From Paenibacillus alkalitolerans (GTDB lineage Bacteria > Bacillota > Bacilli > Paenibacillales > YIM-B00363), in contig NZ_JAEMXM010000018.1 of assembly GCF_016482785.1 (NCBI RefSeq), positions 39,837-103,836 of the forward strand: a stretch of 64,000 nt of DNA. Direction: 5' to 3'. Shown piece after piece: positions 1 through 9,410 of this stretch (the stretch's first letter is position 1; each line of letters opens with the position of its first letter). A model generated the notes under the pieces. It was not told where the DNA came from. It made no database searches and worked only from the letters and a program-made list of their open reading frames with translations. Both the position numbers and the translations under genes were made by a program.

Positions 1-1594
1 CAGGATTAAACCGCGTGAACACCGTCCACAGAAATGCGGTTTGATCGCGGACGGCATCGATATCGTCCACCACGACGACTAACGGCCATTGCTCGAGAGT
101 GCCGCGCGCCGACGCGAGCAGACGCGCCGCGAAATCAGGCTCCTCCGAGAACGGCGCCGCCTGTACCGCGAGACAGCCCGGCGAATAAACGGCGGCCGCT
201 TTGGCGCCCGGCAGCGGGCCGCCCGCATATGCGCGCGGCAGTTCGCGGATCGGCTTCCCGACGCCGAGCATAACCGCCTTGCTGCCGTGATTCAGCCGGT
301 CGCCCGTATAATCGAGCGTATCGTGCGACGTCTTGTTGAATATATACAGATCGGTCCGCGGATCGAATCGTTCAAGCATGCAGGTGAGCAGCTCCGGGAA
401 CGATTCGAGACGTACCGGCTGATCGGTAACGAGCAGCATCTTGGTAAGCGTCAGCTGTCCTTCCCCAAGGATGCGGAAGGCGCTGCCGAGCGCCTCGCGC
501 GAATAACTTTCGCGCACCACGGCGGCGGCAAGCGGATGAAATCCGGTCTCCGCGTACGTCCACAAATCCTTTACTCCAGGCATGGCGACCGGAAATAACG
601 GCGACAGCAGCCGCTGTAAAAATTCGCCGAGATAGTAATCCTCCTGCCGCGGTTTCCCCACGACGGTTGCGGGATATATGGGCGAATTGCGGTGCCATAC
701 CCTCTTGACGTTGAATACAGGGAAATCGTGAATGAGCGAATAATACCCGTAATGATCCCCGAACGGGCCCTCCGGACGCCGTTCGAACGGAGGCACGACG
801 CCTTCGATCGCAAACTCCGCTTCCGCAATGAGGCGGTGGCCGCCGTTCGGATTATCGGCGAGCGGCAATTTGTCGCCCAAAATCAAGGAGGCAAGCAGCA
901 GCTCCGGAACGTGTTCGGGCACCGGAGCTATGGCCGATGCGATCATGGCCGGAGGGCCGCCGAGAAACACGGTCACAGGGAGCGCCTGGCCCCGCTTCTC
1001 CGCCTCGTGATAATGGAAGCCTCCGCCCTTGTGAATTTGCCAGTGCATCCCCGTCGTTGATCCGTCGTAAACATGCATTCTGTACATTCCGAGATTATGG
1101 CCGTGTCCGTCCGGATGCTCCGTATAAACTAGCGGAAGCGTAACGAAAGGACCTCCGTCTTCCTGCCAGGAAGTAATGACAGGCAGACCGGATAACGGCG
1201 ATTGCTCCAGCTTCGACGCCAAGACCGGGGCTGCGCCGCCGGACACCGTCTTCGTTCCGACTTTCCAAAGATCGAGAAGCAGTCCTCTCTCCCGCCATAA
1301 CGCTTGCGGCGTAGGCGGCATCAGCGCGTCGATCGCGCCGACCGCCCGTTTCACCAATTGTTCGGGACGCGGCCCGAAAGCCAACTCCACCCGCCTGCTT
1401 GTCCCGAATAAATTGGTGACGACCGGAAACGGACTGCCTGCGACGTTCGTGAACAGCAGCGCCGGTCCCTCCTCCGCGATCACTCTGCGGTGAATTTCAG
1501 CCAGTTCAAGATTGGGATCTACCGGCGCGGATATTTCAACGAGGTCTTTCTCTTTCCGAAGCGCTTGCAGAAACTGCCTTAAGTTTTGATGCAT
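1..1594 (-). CDS. UbiD-family decarboxylase, 3' end cut by window
   Basis: The frame stays open from the ATG at 1594 to the window edge, giving at least 531 residues with the C-terminus missing. Translation shows hallmarks of prenylated-FMN-dependent UbiD decarboxylases: an N-terminal LLFTNVAG / FPVVTNLFG block (about residues 47-64), NLGMYRMHVYDGS followed by TGMHWQIHKGGG, the AEAEFAIEG segment with its acidic residues, GPFGDHYGYYS, and a late FLWTVFTRFNP motif. Length over 530 residues resembles the long menaquinone-type UbiD/MqnL group more than the roughly 490-residue type, but the substrate cannot be read from sequence. It starts 3 bp after the ctaA stop, so the two are probably cotranscribed and both may serve respiratory quinone/heme supply (inference). 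Confidence 0.88.
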   Translation of the reverse strand, partial: MHQNLRQFLQALRKEKDLVEISAPVDPNLELAEIHRRVIAEEGPALLFTNVAGSPFPVVTNLFGTSRRVELAFGPRPEQLVKRAVGAIDALMPPTPQALWRERGLLLDLWKVGTKTVSGGAAPVLASKLEQSPLSGLPVITSWQEDGGPFVTLPLVYTEHPDGHGHNLGMYRMHVYDGSTTGMHWQIHKGGGFHYHEAEKRGQALPVTVFLGGPPAMIASAIAPVPEHVPELLLASLILGDKLPLADNPNGGHRLIAEAEFAIEGVVPPFERRPEGPFGDHYGYYSLIHDFPVFNVKRVWHRNSPIYPATVVGKPRQEDYYLGEFLQRLLSPLFPVAMPGVKDLWTYAETGFHPLAAAVVRESYSREALGSAFRILGEGQLTLTKMLLVTDQPVRLESFPELLTCMLERFDPRTDLYIFNKTSHDTLDYTGDRLNHGSKAVMLGVGKPIRELPRAYAGGPLPGAKAAAVYSPGCLAVQAAPFSEEPDFAARLLASARGTLEQWPLVVVVDDIDAVRDQTAFLWTVFTRFNP

Positions 1595-1597
1595 CCG

Positions 1598-2521
1598 TTA
1601 AACCCGCCTCCGTCCCGCCTGCCACACCGCAACGCTCAAGTAGATGAGAACCGCGAACAGCAGAGCAATCAATACCGTGTGCAACAACGTAGCAAACACA
1701 TACCAATCCGAACCCATCAAAGCGATCAGCAAAGCGCCGCTCAATATTTGCCCCGTCACCAGGACAAGCGTCCATCGGGCCCCGTTAAATATGGTAAGGT
1801 GCGAAGATAACCGGTTCCGGGCATACAATGCCAGCACAAGCACGATGAAAAACAATGCATATGCAGCCGTCCGGTGCGCGTAAGCAACCGCGGTGGCGCC
1901 TTCCAACGCGGGGATGAGCTGTCCGTTGCACAGCGGAAACCCTAAACAGCCGCCTCCCGAATCGGTATGGCTCACATAAGCGCCCGTATAGACGACTACA
2001 TAGGCGTATGCGGCCGTAATCCATACGGCGTTTCGGAACAGGGCGGGTACGGGACGGGCGGCACTGCCCTCACGGTGAGGACGATCCCCTCTATAGGCGT
2101 CTCGAACGGCCGTAACGAGCATTAGCGTGCACGTGAACGCAATGAGCGAAAAGCCGAAATGCAGAGCCAAAATCGCAGAAGACTGCGGATTTTTCACTTG
2201 CGCCGCTCCTAGAAGCGCTTGCAGCACGGTGAAAAACAATGCGCCGGACGCATATACTTTGGCGTCGACTCGCTTTACCCGAAGAAATACCGCGATCGTC
2301 GAAGCAAGCACCAGCAGGCCGACAATACCGCTTATGATTCGATGGCTGTATTCGATCATCGATTCGATTGTGTACGCCGGGACGAATTTGCCGTTGCAAA
2401 GCGGCCAATCGTCGCCGCAGCCCCTGCCCGACTCGGTCTGCGTCACCGTTGCTCCCATAAGCAATACGAGAAACATGCCGATGCAGGTTGCGACCGCCAA
2501 GCCTTTGACCATAGATTTCAT
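1598..2521 (-). CDS. ctaA: Heme A synthase CtaA
   Basis: Polytopic membrane protein of 307 residues, the normal size for Bacillus-type CtaA, which oxidises the heme O methyl group to make heme A for cytochrome oxidase. The sequence shows two homologous halves. Each has a cysteine-pair loop (GCGDDWPLCNGKFVP near residue 35 and GGCLGFPLCNGQLIP in the second half) and each has the helix histidines expected as heme ligands (EYSHR, AYAHR). The ATG at 2521 is preferred over an upstream in-frame start because GGGAG lies about 8 nt before it. The gene is the first of a pair with the ubiD-family gene. Confidence 0.95.
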   Translation of the reverse strand: MKSMVKGLAVATCIGMFLVLLMGATVTQTESGRGCGDDWPLCNGKFVPAYTIESMIEYSHRIISGIVGLLVLASTIAVFLRVKRVDAKVYASGALFFTVLQALLGAAQVKNPQSSAILALHFGFSLIAFTCTLMLVTAVRDAYRGDRPHREGSAARPVPALFRNAVWITAAYAYVVVYTGAYVSHTDSGGGCLGFPLCNGQLIPALEGATAVAYAHRTAAYALFFIVLVLALYARNRLSSHLTIFNGARWTLVLVTGQILSGALLIALMGSDWYVFATLLHTVLIALLFAVLIYLSVAVWQAGRRRV

Positions 2522-2639
2522 ATTGAAAAACTCCCGTTCTGTCCATAGAATGCTCAAAAGTTTAAATGCCTGACTCAATGGACATTATAAACGATTACGG
2601 AGGCACAAAGCCATTTTAGAAAGCATACAATCCGCATTG

Positions 2640-3100
2640 TTCAAACAAAATTCATGGAACAGGCACTTTCCCGCAACATATACCGGTCTCGCCCGCTCAA
2701 GCACTTACACTCTCGAACACCTGTTGAAATTTACATCTTTTACTTACTCAAACACCCACGCGCGCACTCACTCACTGACTCACTGACTCACTGACTCACT
2801 GACTCACTGATTCACTGATTCACTGATTCACTGATTCACTGATTCACTGACTCCCTCAAGCACTCTTTCCACACCCATACACACTACCTCACACACTACC
2901 TCACACACTACCCCAAACGCTCCCTCCACTCACGCACTATACCCACCCACAACACTACACACCTACACTACCTACCAACACATTAAACACTACCTGCGCA
3001 TACATACTCACTCACACAAACACTACCTGCACACACACACTCACTCACACACTCAAACTCTCACTAACGTACCGCACTCACGTACTATCACCATAACTCA
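2640..3100. other. Gene-free low-complexity, G-poor stretch
   Basis: The plus strand here is almost devoid of G and consists largely of CAC, CTCA and ACTACC words. It includes the octamer array annotated separately and three near-copies of a 13-nt CACACACTACCTC-like word around 2878-2915. No open frame with a ribosome-binding site is apparent. The complementary strand is correspondingly a GT-rich run. No function can be assigned from sequence. Confidence 0.7.
2770..2849. repeat. Ten-copy octamer tandem repeat
   Basis: Ten head-to-tail 8-bp units: five ACTCACTG (2770-2809) followed by five ATTCACTG (2810-2849). The clean block structure suggests expansion of one variant and then of another by slippage. 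It lies about 250 bp upstream of ctaA. Confidence 0.95.
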
Positions 3101-3442
3101 GGAGCTTTTTCGGAAAAAACGTTGATTTACCGTCCGGAGTTAAGTACATTACATGTTACGGAGCAGGCACTCCGCCTTGAAAAGCTCCTCTTCCGGCAAA
3201 TCCTTATGTCAGTAATCACCACTTCGGCTTTGCACGCCACACATGAGGAAGAAATTGTAACGGAAATTGATGTACTAAAATCTCATCATATTTGGCGGTC
3301 AGCATGACTTAGCGGAATGTTATGTACTTAAAAGCAGCCGAAACTCATGAATATCGCCTGAACGATGCAGTTTAAGTACAAAAAATTCCATTAAGCTATG
3401 TATCGTACCCTCTGGCGATGAGATGTAGTACACGATATTCCG
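3101..3442. other. Intergenic gap without convincing gene
   Basis: About 340 bases between the low-complexity tract and the end of the oxidoreductase gene. One 61-codon open frame (3122-3307, plus) exists, but it has no ribosome-binding site, no recognisable motif and a TTG start. The stretch looks like degenerate or noncoding sequence. Confidence 0.5.
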
Positions 3443-4123
3443 CTAAGATTTTCGTTCATCCCTCGAAAGCTTGGCTGGCCATACTTTCCCGCTTCTCTCC
3501 GTATCCAGACGAAAATCGGAGTACTTCCGCCCGAATATTTCCCGGCCAAGCCGTTCGGCGGATAAGACGGGAGAATCAGGATCTCCAGCCACTTCCCCCC
3601 TGCTGTTACCGATGCCCCTGACAACGCCTATAAACTCGGAATGGGTGTAGCGGGAATATTCCTGTATTTGGTGTATAATGCCGAGTGAAGCGCCCGGATA
3701 GGTTTCCTCTGAGGCCAGCACCAAGCCGATACGCTTGCGGGACATCTGCTCAATTACTTGGGCCGAATCGGGATAGGAAGCGGCGTAGTAGCAGAATGTC
3801 CGGTCGAAGAACGATTTAGTTTGAGCGGACAGACCGTACCAATAGACCGGTGAACAAAACACGACACCATCCGCGGCAAGAAAGTCATCGAAAAATAATG
3901 TCCGAAAATTATCCGTAATGGCGCATTCACCGTCGGATAAACGGCAGGTCCGGCAATCGCGGAGAAAGGTTGAAATATAGTCGTCAATAAAGCTAATCGT
4001 AACATCCGTACCGGCTTCCTCCGCCCCGCGCCCGACAGCTTCGGCAAGTGTGGCCGAGTTGCCGTTGCGGCGAGGGCTTCCTACAAGGATCAACAGCTTT
4101 AGTGCCTTGTTCATGCTATCCAT
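3443..4123 (-). CDS. Flavodoxin-fold NAD(P)H-dependent FMN oxidoreductase
   Basis: Protein of 226 residues of the NADPH-dependent FMN reductase/WrbA-like flavodoxin superfamily. Near the N-terminus LILVGSPRRNGNSATLAEA is the phosphate-binding loop for FMN. Midway, VVFCSPVYWYGLSAQTKSFFDR is the second flavin-contacting segment. A Cys cluster (DCRTCRLSDGEC) around residue 62 resembles iron-sulfur-flavoprotein-like members, but spacing alone does not prove a cluster. The ATG at 4123 has AGGAG 8 nt upstream and is preferred over a longer in-frame start. The substrate is unknown; electron transfer to quinones or xenobiotics is the usual role. Confidence 0.85.
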   Translation of the reverse strand: MDSMNKALKLLILVGSPRRNGNSATLAEAVGRGAEEAGTDVTISFIDDYISTFLRDCRTCRLSDGECAITDNFRTLFFDDFLAADGVVFCSPVYWYGLSAQTKSFFDRTFCYYAASYPDSAQVIEQMSRKRIGLVLASEETYPGASLGIIHQIQEYSRYTHSEFIGVVRGIGNSRGEVAGDPDSPVLSAERLGREIFGRKYSDFRLDTERSGKVWPAKLSRDERKS

Positions 4124-4266
4124 CTTTATCGCTCCTGACCGTTCTTGTGACATCGTGAACATTTTCCATCAATTGGTTCTGTTATAGGTTACCTCCAATA
4201 CATCGAAGATGACAAGCGCCACAAAGATCAGCCAATTGCGCCTTTCGCAGTAAATCTCGTCGCAGC

Positions 4267-4296
4267 AAAAAAAGAAGCCTTGTTTACCAAGGCTTC
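4267..4296 (-). terminator. Rho-independent terminator after thioredoxin gene
   Basis: Perfect 9-bp stem (GAAGCCTTG / CAAGGCTTC, 4274-4282 and 4288-4296) with a 5-nt loop. On the minus strand it is followed by seven T. Confidence 0.9.
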
Positions 4297-4364
4297 ACAG
4301 ATTGAAAAAAAACTCCCTTCCACATAAAAAATTAACCTATTACTCGTATTACCCTGGCTTTCGT

Positions 4365-4709
4365 TTATTTCGCCAATTCGCCCGACACCTGCACGACCCG
4401 GTCAAGAAACTGCTCGATTTCCTCGCGCGTCTTCCGCAATTTGCTCACGAAACGGATCGTTTCGTTGCCCTTCGCGAATGCAATAAAGCTCGGGATGCCC
4501 AACACATTGTACTCCTCTCCCAATTCCGGGAAAGCGTCGCGGTCAACGACGAGAAACCGGATGCGGTCGCCGTACGCTTGGGCCACGTCGGGCATGAACG
4601 GCTCGATATAGACGCAATCTTTGCACCAATCCGCCTTAAACAACGCAACGGCAGGCTTCTCGGATTGAATCGCTTCTCGGAACTCGGCAATGCTTTCGAT
4701 TTTCTTCAT
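4365..4709 (-). CDS. Thioredoxin-family protein
   Basis: A 114-residue single thioredoxin fold. The redox site is ADWCKDC at about residues 26-32 (WCxxC with KD between the cysteines, not the GP of classical thioredoxin), followed by EPFMP and the cis-proline segment LGIPSF. No signal peptide is visible, so it should be cytoplasmic. It begins 6 bp after the stop of the upstream lipoprotein gene and is followed by a strong terminator, so it is the last gene of a two-gene unit. The specific partner is not indicated. Confidence 0.9.
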   Translation of the reverse strand: MKKIESIAEFREAIQSEKPAVALFKADWCKDCVYIEPFMPDVAQAYGDRIRFLVVDRDAFPELGEEYNVLGIPSFIAFAKGNETIRFVSKLRKTREEIEQFLDRVVQVSGELAK

Positions 4710-4715
4710 GTCGGA

Positions 4716-6272
4716 TCAAAACTCCTTCGTAATTGTAACAATCCCCGAACCGTTCCATTCGGCGGTGCCGCCTAACGCTTTCGTAATGAATGCGATCGGA
4801 ACGAACGTCGTGCCGAATTTTCGCTCCGGCGCTTCGGGCAGAATGTACTGCATCCCGTTGACCGTCGCCGCCTTGCTTCCGATCTTCAATACGATCGTCA
4901 CGTTCTCGGCCGCGTCGCGAATCGTGACGGTGGATGCCTTCCCGTTCCACTCCACGTTCGTGTCCAATTCCTCACTGACATAACGTACCGGCACCATCGT
5001 CGTTCCTTTGCCTTTCACATACGGAGAGAAGCCGTCGGTCACGCCCGACTCTTCGCCCAAGCTCATGACGAACGTATGCGAATTTACTTTCAGATCCTTC
5101 TTCAACAGTTCGTAAAGAAGCGAGCCTTTCTCCACATTGTCCAACCGGTTGCGGGGCTTGACGCTTGACTTCACTTCATAGACTTCCCCGTTGTACGCTT
5201 CCGCTTTCACGTCGGACCCGACGTTCCACTGCCTCGAAGAAGCGGCGAAACGGACGGATGAAATTCCGTCGTTGTCATCCGACGGCGGCGTCAGAACGAC
5301 ATTTAAGTCCATACCTGCCGGCGTCATGCCGTCAAATAGAAGATCCAGCTTTACCGATGTGCCGCTTCCGAACGACAAGCCGATATCCTTGACGGCGGAT
5401 GCCGAATTTGCATCAAGCTCGGCGGAAAGCTCATGAAGCACCGGCTTCATCATTTCGTAAACGAACTCGACGGCCAACGTCTTGTTGCGAAGCGCCATGG
5501 CAAGCGTCGGATCGGTGCCGCCTTCCTTCTCGTTCAACTCTTCGAGGACCGGTTTCATAATGTCGTAAACCGTTCCAAGCAAGTCCTTCAGTCCTTTTTC
5601 GTCCTTTACTATGTTGCGGAGCAGCTTCACTGTAAGCTCGGCCATCTCGTCTGCGCCCGCTTCCAAGCTTACCTTCGTAAGCGCCGCTGTCTTGCCGCCG
5701 AGCTCTTCCGTAACTTGCGATGCGCCGATTCGCTGGGGATTCGGCATATTTGCGAGCAAGAACGAAGCGACGGCTTTCATCAGCTCCCGGTTTTGTTCAC
5801 TCGCGGGACGCATAATTTCCGCAAGAGCGCCGGCGTCCTCCAGTTCCCCAAACGCCGCCCCGGAAACTCCGCTCAAATCGCTTATATCGAACATATAGGG
5901 CGCTTTCGCGCCTTCCACGTTAACTATGTAACGGTCTTCGTTCAAGTAAACTTCAAACGGTACGTTGCCTCTCGGTATGCTTAGCGTGCCTTTCGCGGAT
6001 GCATGGCTTGCATCCTCGGTCTTCACTTCGTGCATCGTTAGCTTCCCGCTTCCCAACGCTTGAAGCATACGCTCCGTTTCCGGATCCGTCTTCTTCGCCG
6101 GGTCGGCCTCAATCTCCCATTCGAAATCGAACGTCCCTTCCGAGGAAACGTTGTCGAGCCCGGACAGCAGCGCCTTGTTGACATCGACACCGCCGACCGC
6201 CTCACAGCCGATCATTGTCACGAGCGATACAATCAGCATTGCAGCCAGCAAAAATTTCTTACTCATCCCCAT
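4716..6272 (-). CDS. Lipoprotein with copper-amine-oxidase-like stalk repeats
   Basis: A 518-residue secreted protein. The first 24 residues form a signal peptide ending in TMIGC, a plausible although non-ideal lipobox with Met at -3. The centre (about 30-400) is unrecognised, rich in Leu/Glu, and may be a helical extracellular domain. The C-terminal ~120 residues carry two stalk-type repeats of the copper amine oxidase N-terminal-like family (SPYVKGKGTTMVPVRYVSE ... VEWNG and KFGTTFVPIAFITKALGG ... AEWNG), common cell-surface modules in Paenibacillus that do not imply oxidase activity. The ATG at 6272 is chosen because GGAGG lies 9 nt upstream. Confidence 0.85.
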   Translation of the reverse strand: MGMSKKFLLAAMLIVSLVTMIGCEAVGGVDVNKALLSGLDNVSSEGTFDFEWEIEADPAKKTDPETERMLQALGSGKLTMHEVKTEDASHASAKGTLSIPRGNVPFEVYLNEDRYIVNVEGAKAPYMFDISDLSGVSGAAFGELEDAGALAEIMRPASEQNRELMKAVASFLLANMPNPQRIGASQVTEELGGKTAALTKVSLEAGADEMAELTVKLLRNIVKDEKGLKDLLGTVYDIMKPVLEELNEKEGGTDPTLAMALRNKTLAVEFVYEMMKPVLHELSAELDANSASAVKDIGLSFGSGTSVKLDLLFDGMTPAGMDLNVVLTPPSDDNDGISSVRFAASSRQWNVGSDVKAEAYNGEVYEVKSSVKPRNRLDNVEKGSLLYELLKKDLKVNSHTFVMSLGEESGVTDGFSPYVKGKGTTMVPVRYVSEELDTNVEWNGKASTVTIRDAAENVTIVLKIGSKAATVNGMQYILPEAPERKFGTTFVPIAFITKALGGTAEWNGSGIVTITKEF

Positions 6273-6411
6273 AATCAGTTCCTCCCTTATCATCTCCCAC
6301 CCATGATTATACTTCTTTTTCCATCAAAATGACATGTGAAAAGTTCATGCGGCGGGCGATTGACGGATACACTGGTAGGAAGAAGAAGGGAAGCGCGGAG
6401 GCGAGGCGGGA

Positions 6412-7680
6412 GTGGCGGACGGAAAAGATGTTCGGGGAGTTAAGACTTGGTGGGAGCGGCTGCTTCGGGTGCCGCTCAACGCACTGACCGCTTTGACGGG
6501 CATGTGGGCGGACACGGCCGGAACGTGGGGATCGCAGGAACATTTTATAACGTTGGAAGTGGGCAAACAGGAAGTGAAGCGCCTTTCCGCCGAATGGAAA
6601 CGGCTGCTTTCGGCCGCGCCGCCGGCGCAAGCCGTATCGACGGGGGACAGCCGGATTGCGGAGCAGATCCGGGAAAAGACGCGCAAATCGAACCGGAACA
6701 ATGTGACGAGAACCGCAGCGTACTTGGACATTTACTCGAGGCATCCCGAGCTGCATTGGGCGTTCCTCGCTCATATGGTATCCCGTAACGGCGGTTGGAA
6801 CATGACGGACCTCCAGGGGGAGCTGCTGCCCCGGTTGCTTTCGCAGGGAGAAAGAGAGCTGTTATTCGGCATGCTGGAGCAATCGAACGCATTTATTTTC
6901 GGCGACGCATACCCGCAGCTTCTGCTTTATGAAGAGAGCTTGCGTCTGGAACGCCCTCTGTTTCATATGCTGCCCGAATTCGGGGTTTCGTCGTTTATGC
7001 GCCCGGTGTGGGAACGGTTTTGGGAGATGCGGCAATCCGCCGTTCTGACTGTCGCATTGATTGTAAACGAACAAAATTATATCGAAGGCCGCATCGTGCG
7101 CGACCCTTTCATCGCGGAGCACGTGCTCGGCTCGCTTCCGTTTCAGGCGCAATCGGCGTTCCAGTTGAACCACGTATTTTTCCCTTACGGCGGCGTCAGC
7201 GCTTCCGCCGCCGGACGGCAGCGCATCGCCGGGCTTGTATTGGAAAACTTCGGAGACCTGCGTGAGCGAATCGAGTTCGGAAAGTCGCTGTACGGCATTC
7301 TTTTCGGCATACCGGAGGCGGCCGAAGGGGCCGCGCGCTTTGCGGCGCAGACACGCCACAGCGGGAGCCGCGCCGACTATTGGCCGGAGCTGTTTGCGGC
7401 GGTGCGCGAGGAACCTCCGTCCGCAGCCTATGAAGAGCGGCTGGACGGTACGAAGCTGAAGCCAGGCGCCGCCCGCTTCTACAGCCCGCGTCTCGCGGAC
7501 GCGTGGAAAGACGTACCGCTCCGGGAGCCGGAGCGGTACGATTGGTTCCGCGACGTTAAGAGCGCGGCGAAATATTTTACGGACGTGCGTCCGCCGTTCC
7601 CGTTCGAGATGAGCGCCGAATACTGCTTCGGCTTGAACAAAATCGAACTCGCCGTACTGGCGAAGGCCGTGCTGCCTTAA
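6412..7680 (+). CDS. DUF2515 family protein (YppC-like)
   Basis: A 422-residue protein beginning with GTG. Its middle contains the family signature: NRNNVTRTAAYLDIY, then PELHWAFLAHMVSRNGGWNM (about residues 100-135). This matches the DUF2515/Bacillus YppC family, whose biochemical function is unknown. No signal peptide or clear transmembrane helix is visible. The gene converges on the flippase gene and their stop codons overlap in a shared TTAA, leaving no room for a terminator between them. Confidence 0.85.
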   Translation: MADGKDVRGVKTWWERLLRVPLNALTALTGMWADTAGTWGSQEHFITLEVGKQEVKRLSAEWKRLLSAAPPAQAVSTGDSRIAEQIREKTRKSNRNNVTRTAAYLDIYSRHPELHWAFLAHMVSRNGGWNMTDLQGELLPRLLSQGERELLFGMLEQSNAFIFGDAYPQLLLYEESLRLERPLFHMLPEFGVSSFMRPVWERFWEMRQSAVLTVALIVNEQNYIEGRIVRDPFIAEHVLGSLPFQAQSAFQLNHVFFPYGGVSASAAGRQRIAGLVLENFGDLRERIEFGKSLYGILFGIPEAAEGAARFAAQTRHSGSRADYWPELFAAVREEPPSAAYEERLDGTKLKPGAARFYSPRLADAWKDVPLREPERYDWFRDVKSAAKYFTDVRPPFPFEMSAEYCFGLNKIELAVLAKAVLP

Positions 7681-9359
7681 ATCATGCGCATCTTGCGCAT
7701 GACCGGTTCCGCGCGGTTCCACAGCTTGCGAACCGCGCCCGGCATCGCCGCGAGATCGGCGTCGGTGAGCGCACCCGTCCGCAGCAGCAGGACGGGATAA
7801 ACGGCCGCGGTCGCTGCGGAGATGACCGCAGCCTGAAGCAGCGCGTTCAACACAGGAACGCCGAACGGGTTTACATACGCGTAAAATATCCACGCGATCG
7901 CGGAGCCCGCGGCAATCTGCACGCCTGCCGTCACCGCGAACGGCAGCGCCCGGCGGCCGAGCAGCTCGTACGGCACTTCGCGGCGCAGCGACGACAAGTT
8001 GAGCGTCATCGTTACGGCGAAGCAAACGGCCGTGCCGCCGACGATGCCCCATATTCCGATGAACGGAGCCAGCGCTACCGATAATCCGAACTTGCACGCG
8101 ATCCCGACTCCGATATTGCGCAAAGGAGCGGCAGGTTGTCCGATCCCGAGCAATATCGAGCCCGATGTCATCATCAGCACTTGAAACACGGAGCTCGCGA
8201 CGAGAAAGACGATGATCCAAGTGCCGAACGTGTCGCCGAAGACGAGGATATTCAGCGGAAACGCCGCGGCGCAGAGCACCGCGATCGACGGCACTCCGGA
8301 CAGCAGCGTCAGGCGAAGCGCGAGGGACGTCTGCTTCGTTACTTGGTTGCGGTCGCCTTGCACGAAAGCCGAAGAAATAATCGGCAATATCGATTGGCTT
8401 AGCGCGATGGCGAAGATGACGGGAATGCCGGCGAGCGACTGCGCTCTCGCGGTAAGCATGCCGAGCAAATCTTTCGCCAATTCCGGACCGAACTGCCCGC
8501 GAAGCAGCCCGATCGTCACGGTCGAATCGATAAGATACACGGTCGGCACCGCAAGCGCGGTCAGCGACACCGGCAGAGACAGCTTCAATATCGCACGGTA
8601 AATGCTCTTCAACGAAGACGTGTCTGCAGACGCCGGAGGCGCGCTCAGTACCGCCGAATCGGCGACGGCTTCGGCCTCGTCCTTCGGCGCCGGCGCAACG
8701 CCGCTGCGTTCCATCCGCCGCAGTTTCCAACCCCAATACACCATCACCGAAGCCGCCGCAACCGCGCCGAGGACGCCGCCGAACGACGCGCCCGCAGCCG
8801 CCCAATCGATGCCGTAGCCGAGCTGCAGCAGCACGTACGCGAGCGCAACGGCGGTAATGACGCGAAAAATTTGCTCCCATATTTGGGACAGCCCGTTGGC
8901 GGCCATCATCCTTCTGCCGTGGAAGTACCCCCGCTCCACCGCGATCCATGGGAATAGAAGCAGCGCCGGCGCAAGCGCCCGGATCGCCGCGGTTGCGCTC
9001 GGATCGTTGCTTATCTCCGCGTACCACGGCGCAAACACGAACACGGCCACGGTTGCGATCAACCCTGCCGCGAACGCAAAGCGGGCCGCAGCCCTGCGAA
9101 TCGCTTCCCCTTCTTCGGGCCGGCCGACCGCGTATTTCTCGGATACGAGTTTCGCGACGGCGCTGGGGAACCCCGCAGTCGCCAATATGAGCAGCCAGAA
9201 ATAAACGTTGTAAGCAATTCCGTACGTGGCCATACCCGCGTCATCCAACAGCCGCTGCAGCGGGATGCGCTGCACGACGCCAAGCGCGCGGGCCACGAGC
9301 GCGGCCGCCGCCAATATTAACGTTCCTTTGATCAATGAGTCCTTCAAGCTTCTAATCAT
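7677..9359 (-). CDS. MurJ/SpoVB-like polysaccharide flippase (YtgP group)
   Basis: A 560-residue integral membrane protein of the MOP/MATE-like export superfamily. The N-terminus (SLIKGTLILAAAALVARALG, then RIPLQRLLDDAGMATYGIAYNVY) matches the YtgP/SpoVB group of putative lipid-linked cell wall precursor flippases, and about 14 hydrophobic segments follow. The start is uncertain: ATG 9359 gives the family-typical N-terminus, but its SD-like GAAGGG abuts the start codon. A start 9 codons upstream is also possible, as is a TTG inside. Which paralogue (MurJ, YtgP, SpoVB) it is cannot be decided here. Confidence 0.85.
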   Translation of the reverse strand: MIRSLKDSLIKGTLILAAAALVARALGVVQRIPLQRLLDDAGMATYGIAYNVYFWLLILATAGFPSAVAKLVSEKYAVGRPEEGEAIRRAAARFAFAAGLIATVAVFVFAPWYAEISNDPSATAAIRALAPALLLFPWIAVERGYFHGRRMMAANGLSQIWEQIFRVITAVALAYVLLQLGYGIDWAAAGASFGGVLGAVAAASVMVYWGWKLRRMERSGVAPAPKDEAEAVADSAVLSAPPASADTSSLKSIYRAILKLSLPVSLTALAVPTVYLIDSTVTIGLLRGQFGPELAKDLLGMLTARAQSLAGIPVIFAIALSQSILPIISSAFVQGDRNQVTKQTSLALRLTLLSGVPSIAVLCAAAFPLNILVFGDTFGTWIIVFLVASSVFQVLMMTSGSILLGIGQPAAPLRNIGVGIACKFGLSVALAPFIGIWGIVGGTAVCFAVTMTLNLSSLRREVPYELLGRRALPFAVTAGVQIAAGSAIAWIFYAYVNPFGVPVLNALLQAAVISAATAAVYPVLLLRTGALTDADLAAMPGAVRKLWNRAEPVMRKMRMI

Positions 9360-9368
9360 CCCTTCAAA

Positions 9369-9399
9369 ACAATAACGGCCCGGCATCCGCGGACCGTTA
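9369..9399 (-). terminator. Probable terminator after thuA-like gene
   Basis: Imperfect hairpin pairing ATAACGG with CCGTTAT and a GC-rich interior, followed on the minus strand by a short T-rich run, in the 51-bp gap before the flippase start. Confidence 0.5.
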
Positions 9400-9410
9400 T
9401 CGCAAACTCC

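Noticed and set aside
3122..3307. 61-codon open frame
   Set aside because: No ribosome-binding site, no family resemblance, TTG start and low-complexity surroundings.
6862..9027. Very long Arg-rich frame on the minus strand
   Set aside because: It is a shadow of the flippase and DUF2515 genes; Arg/Gly-rich translation is typical of an antisense or off-frame reading of GC-rich DNA.
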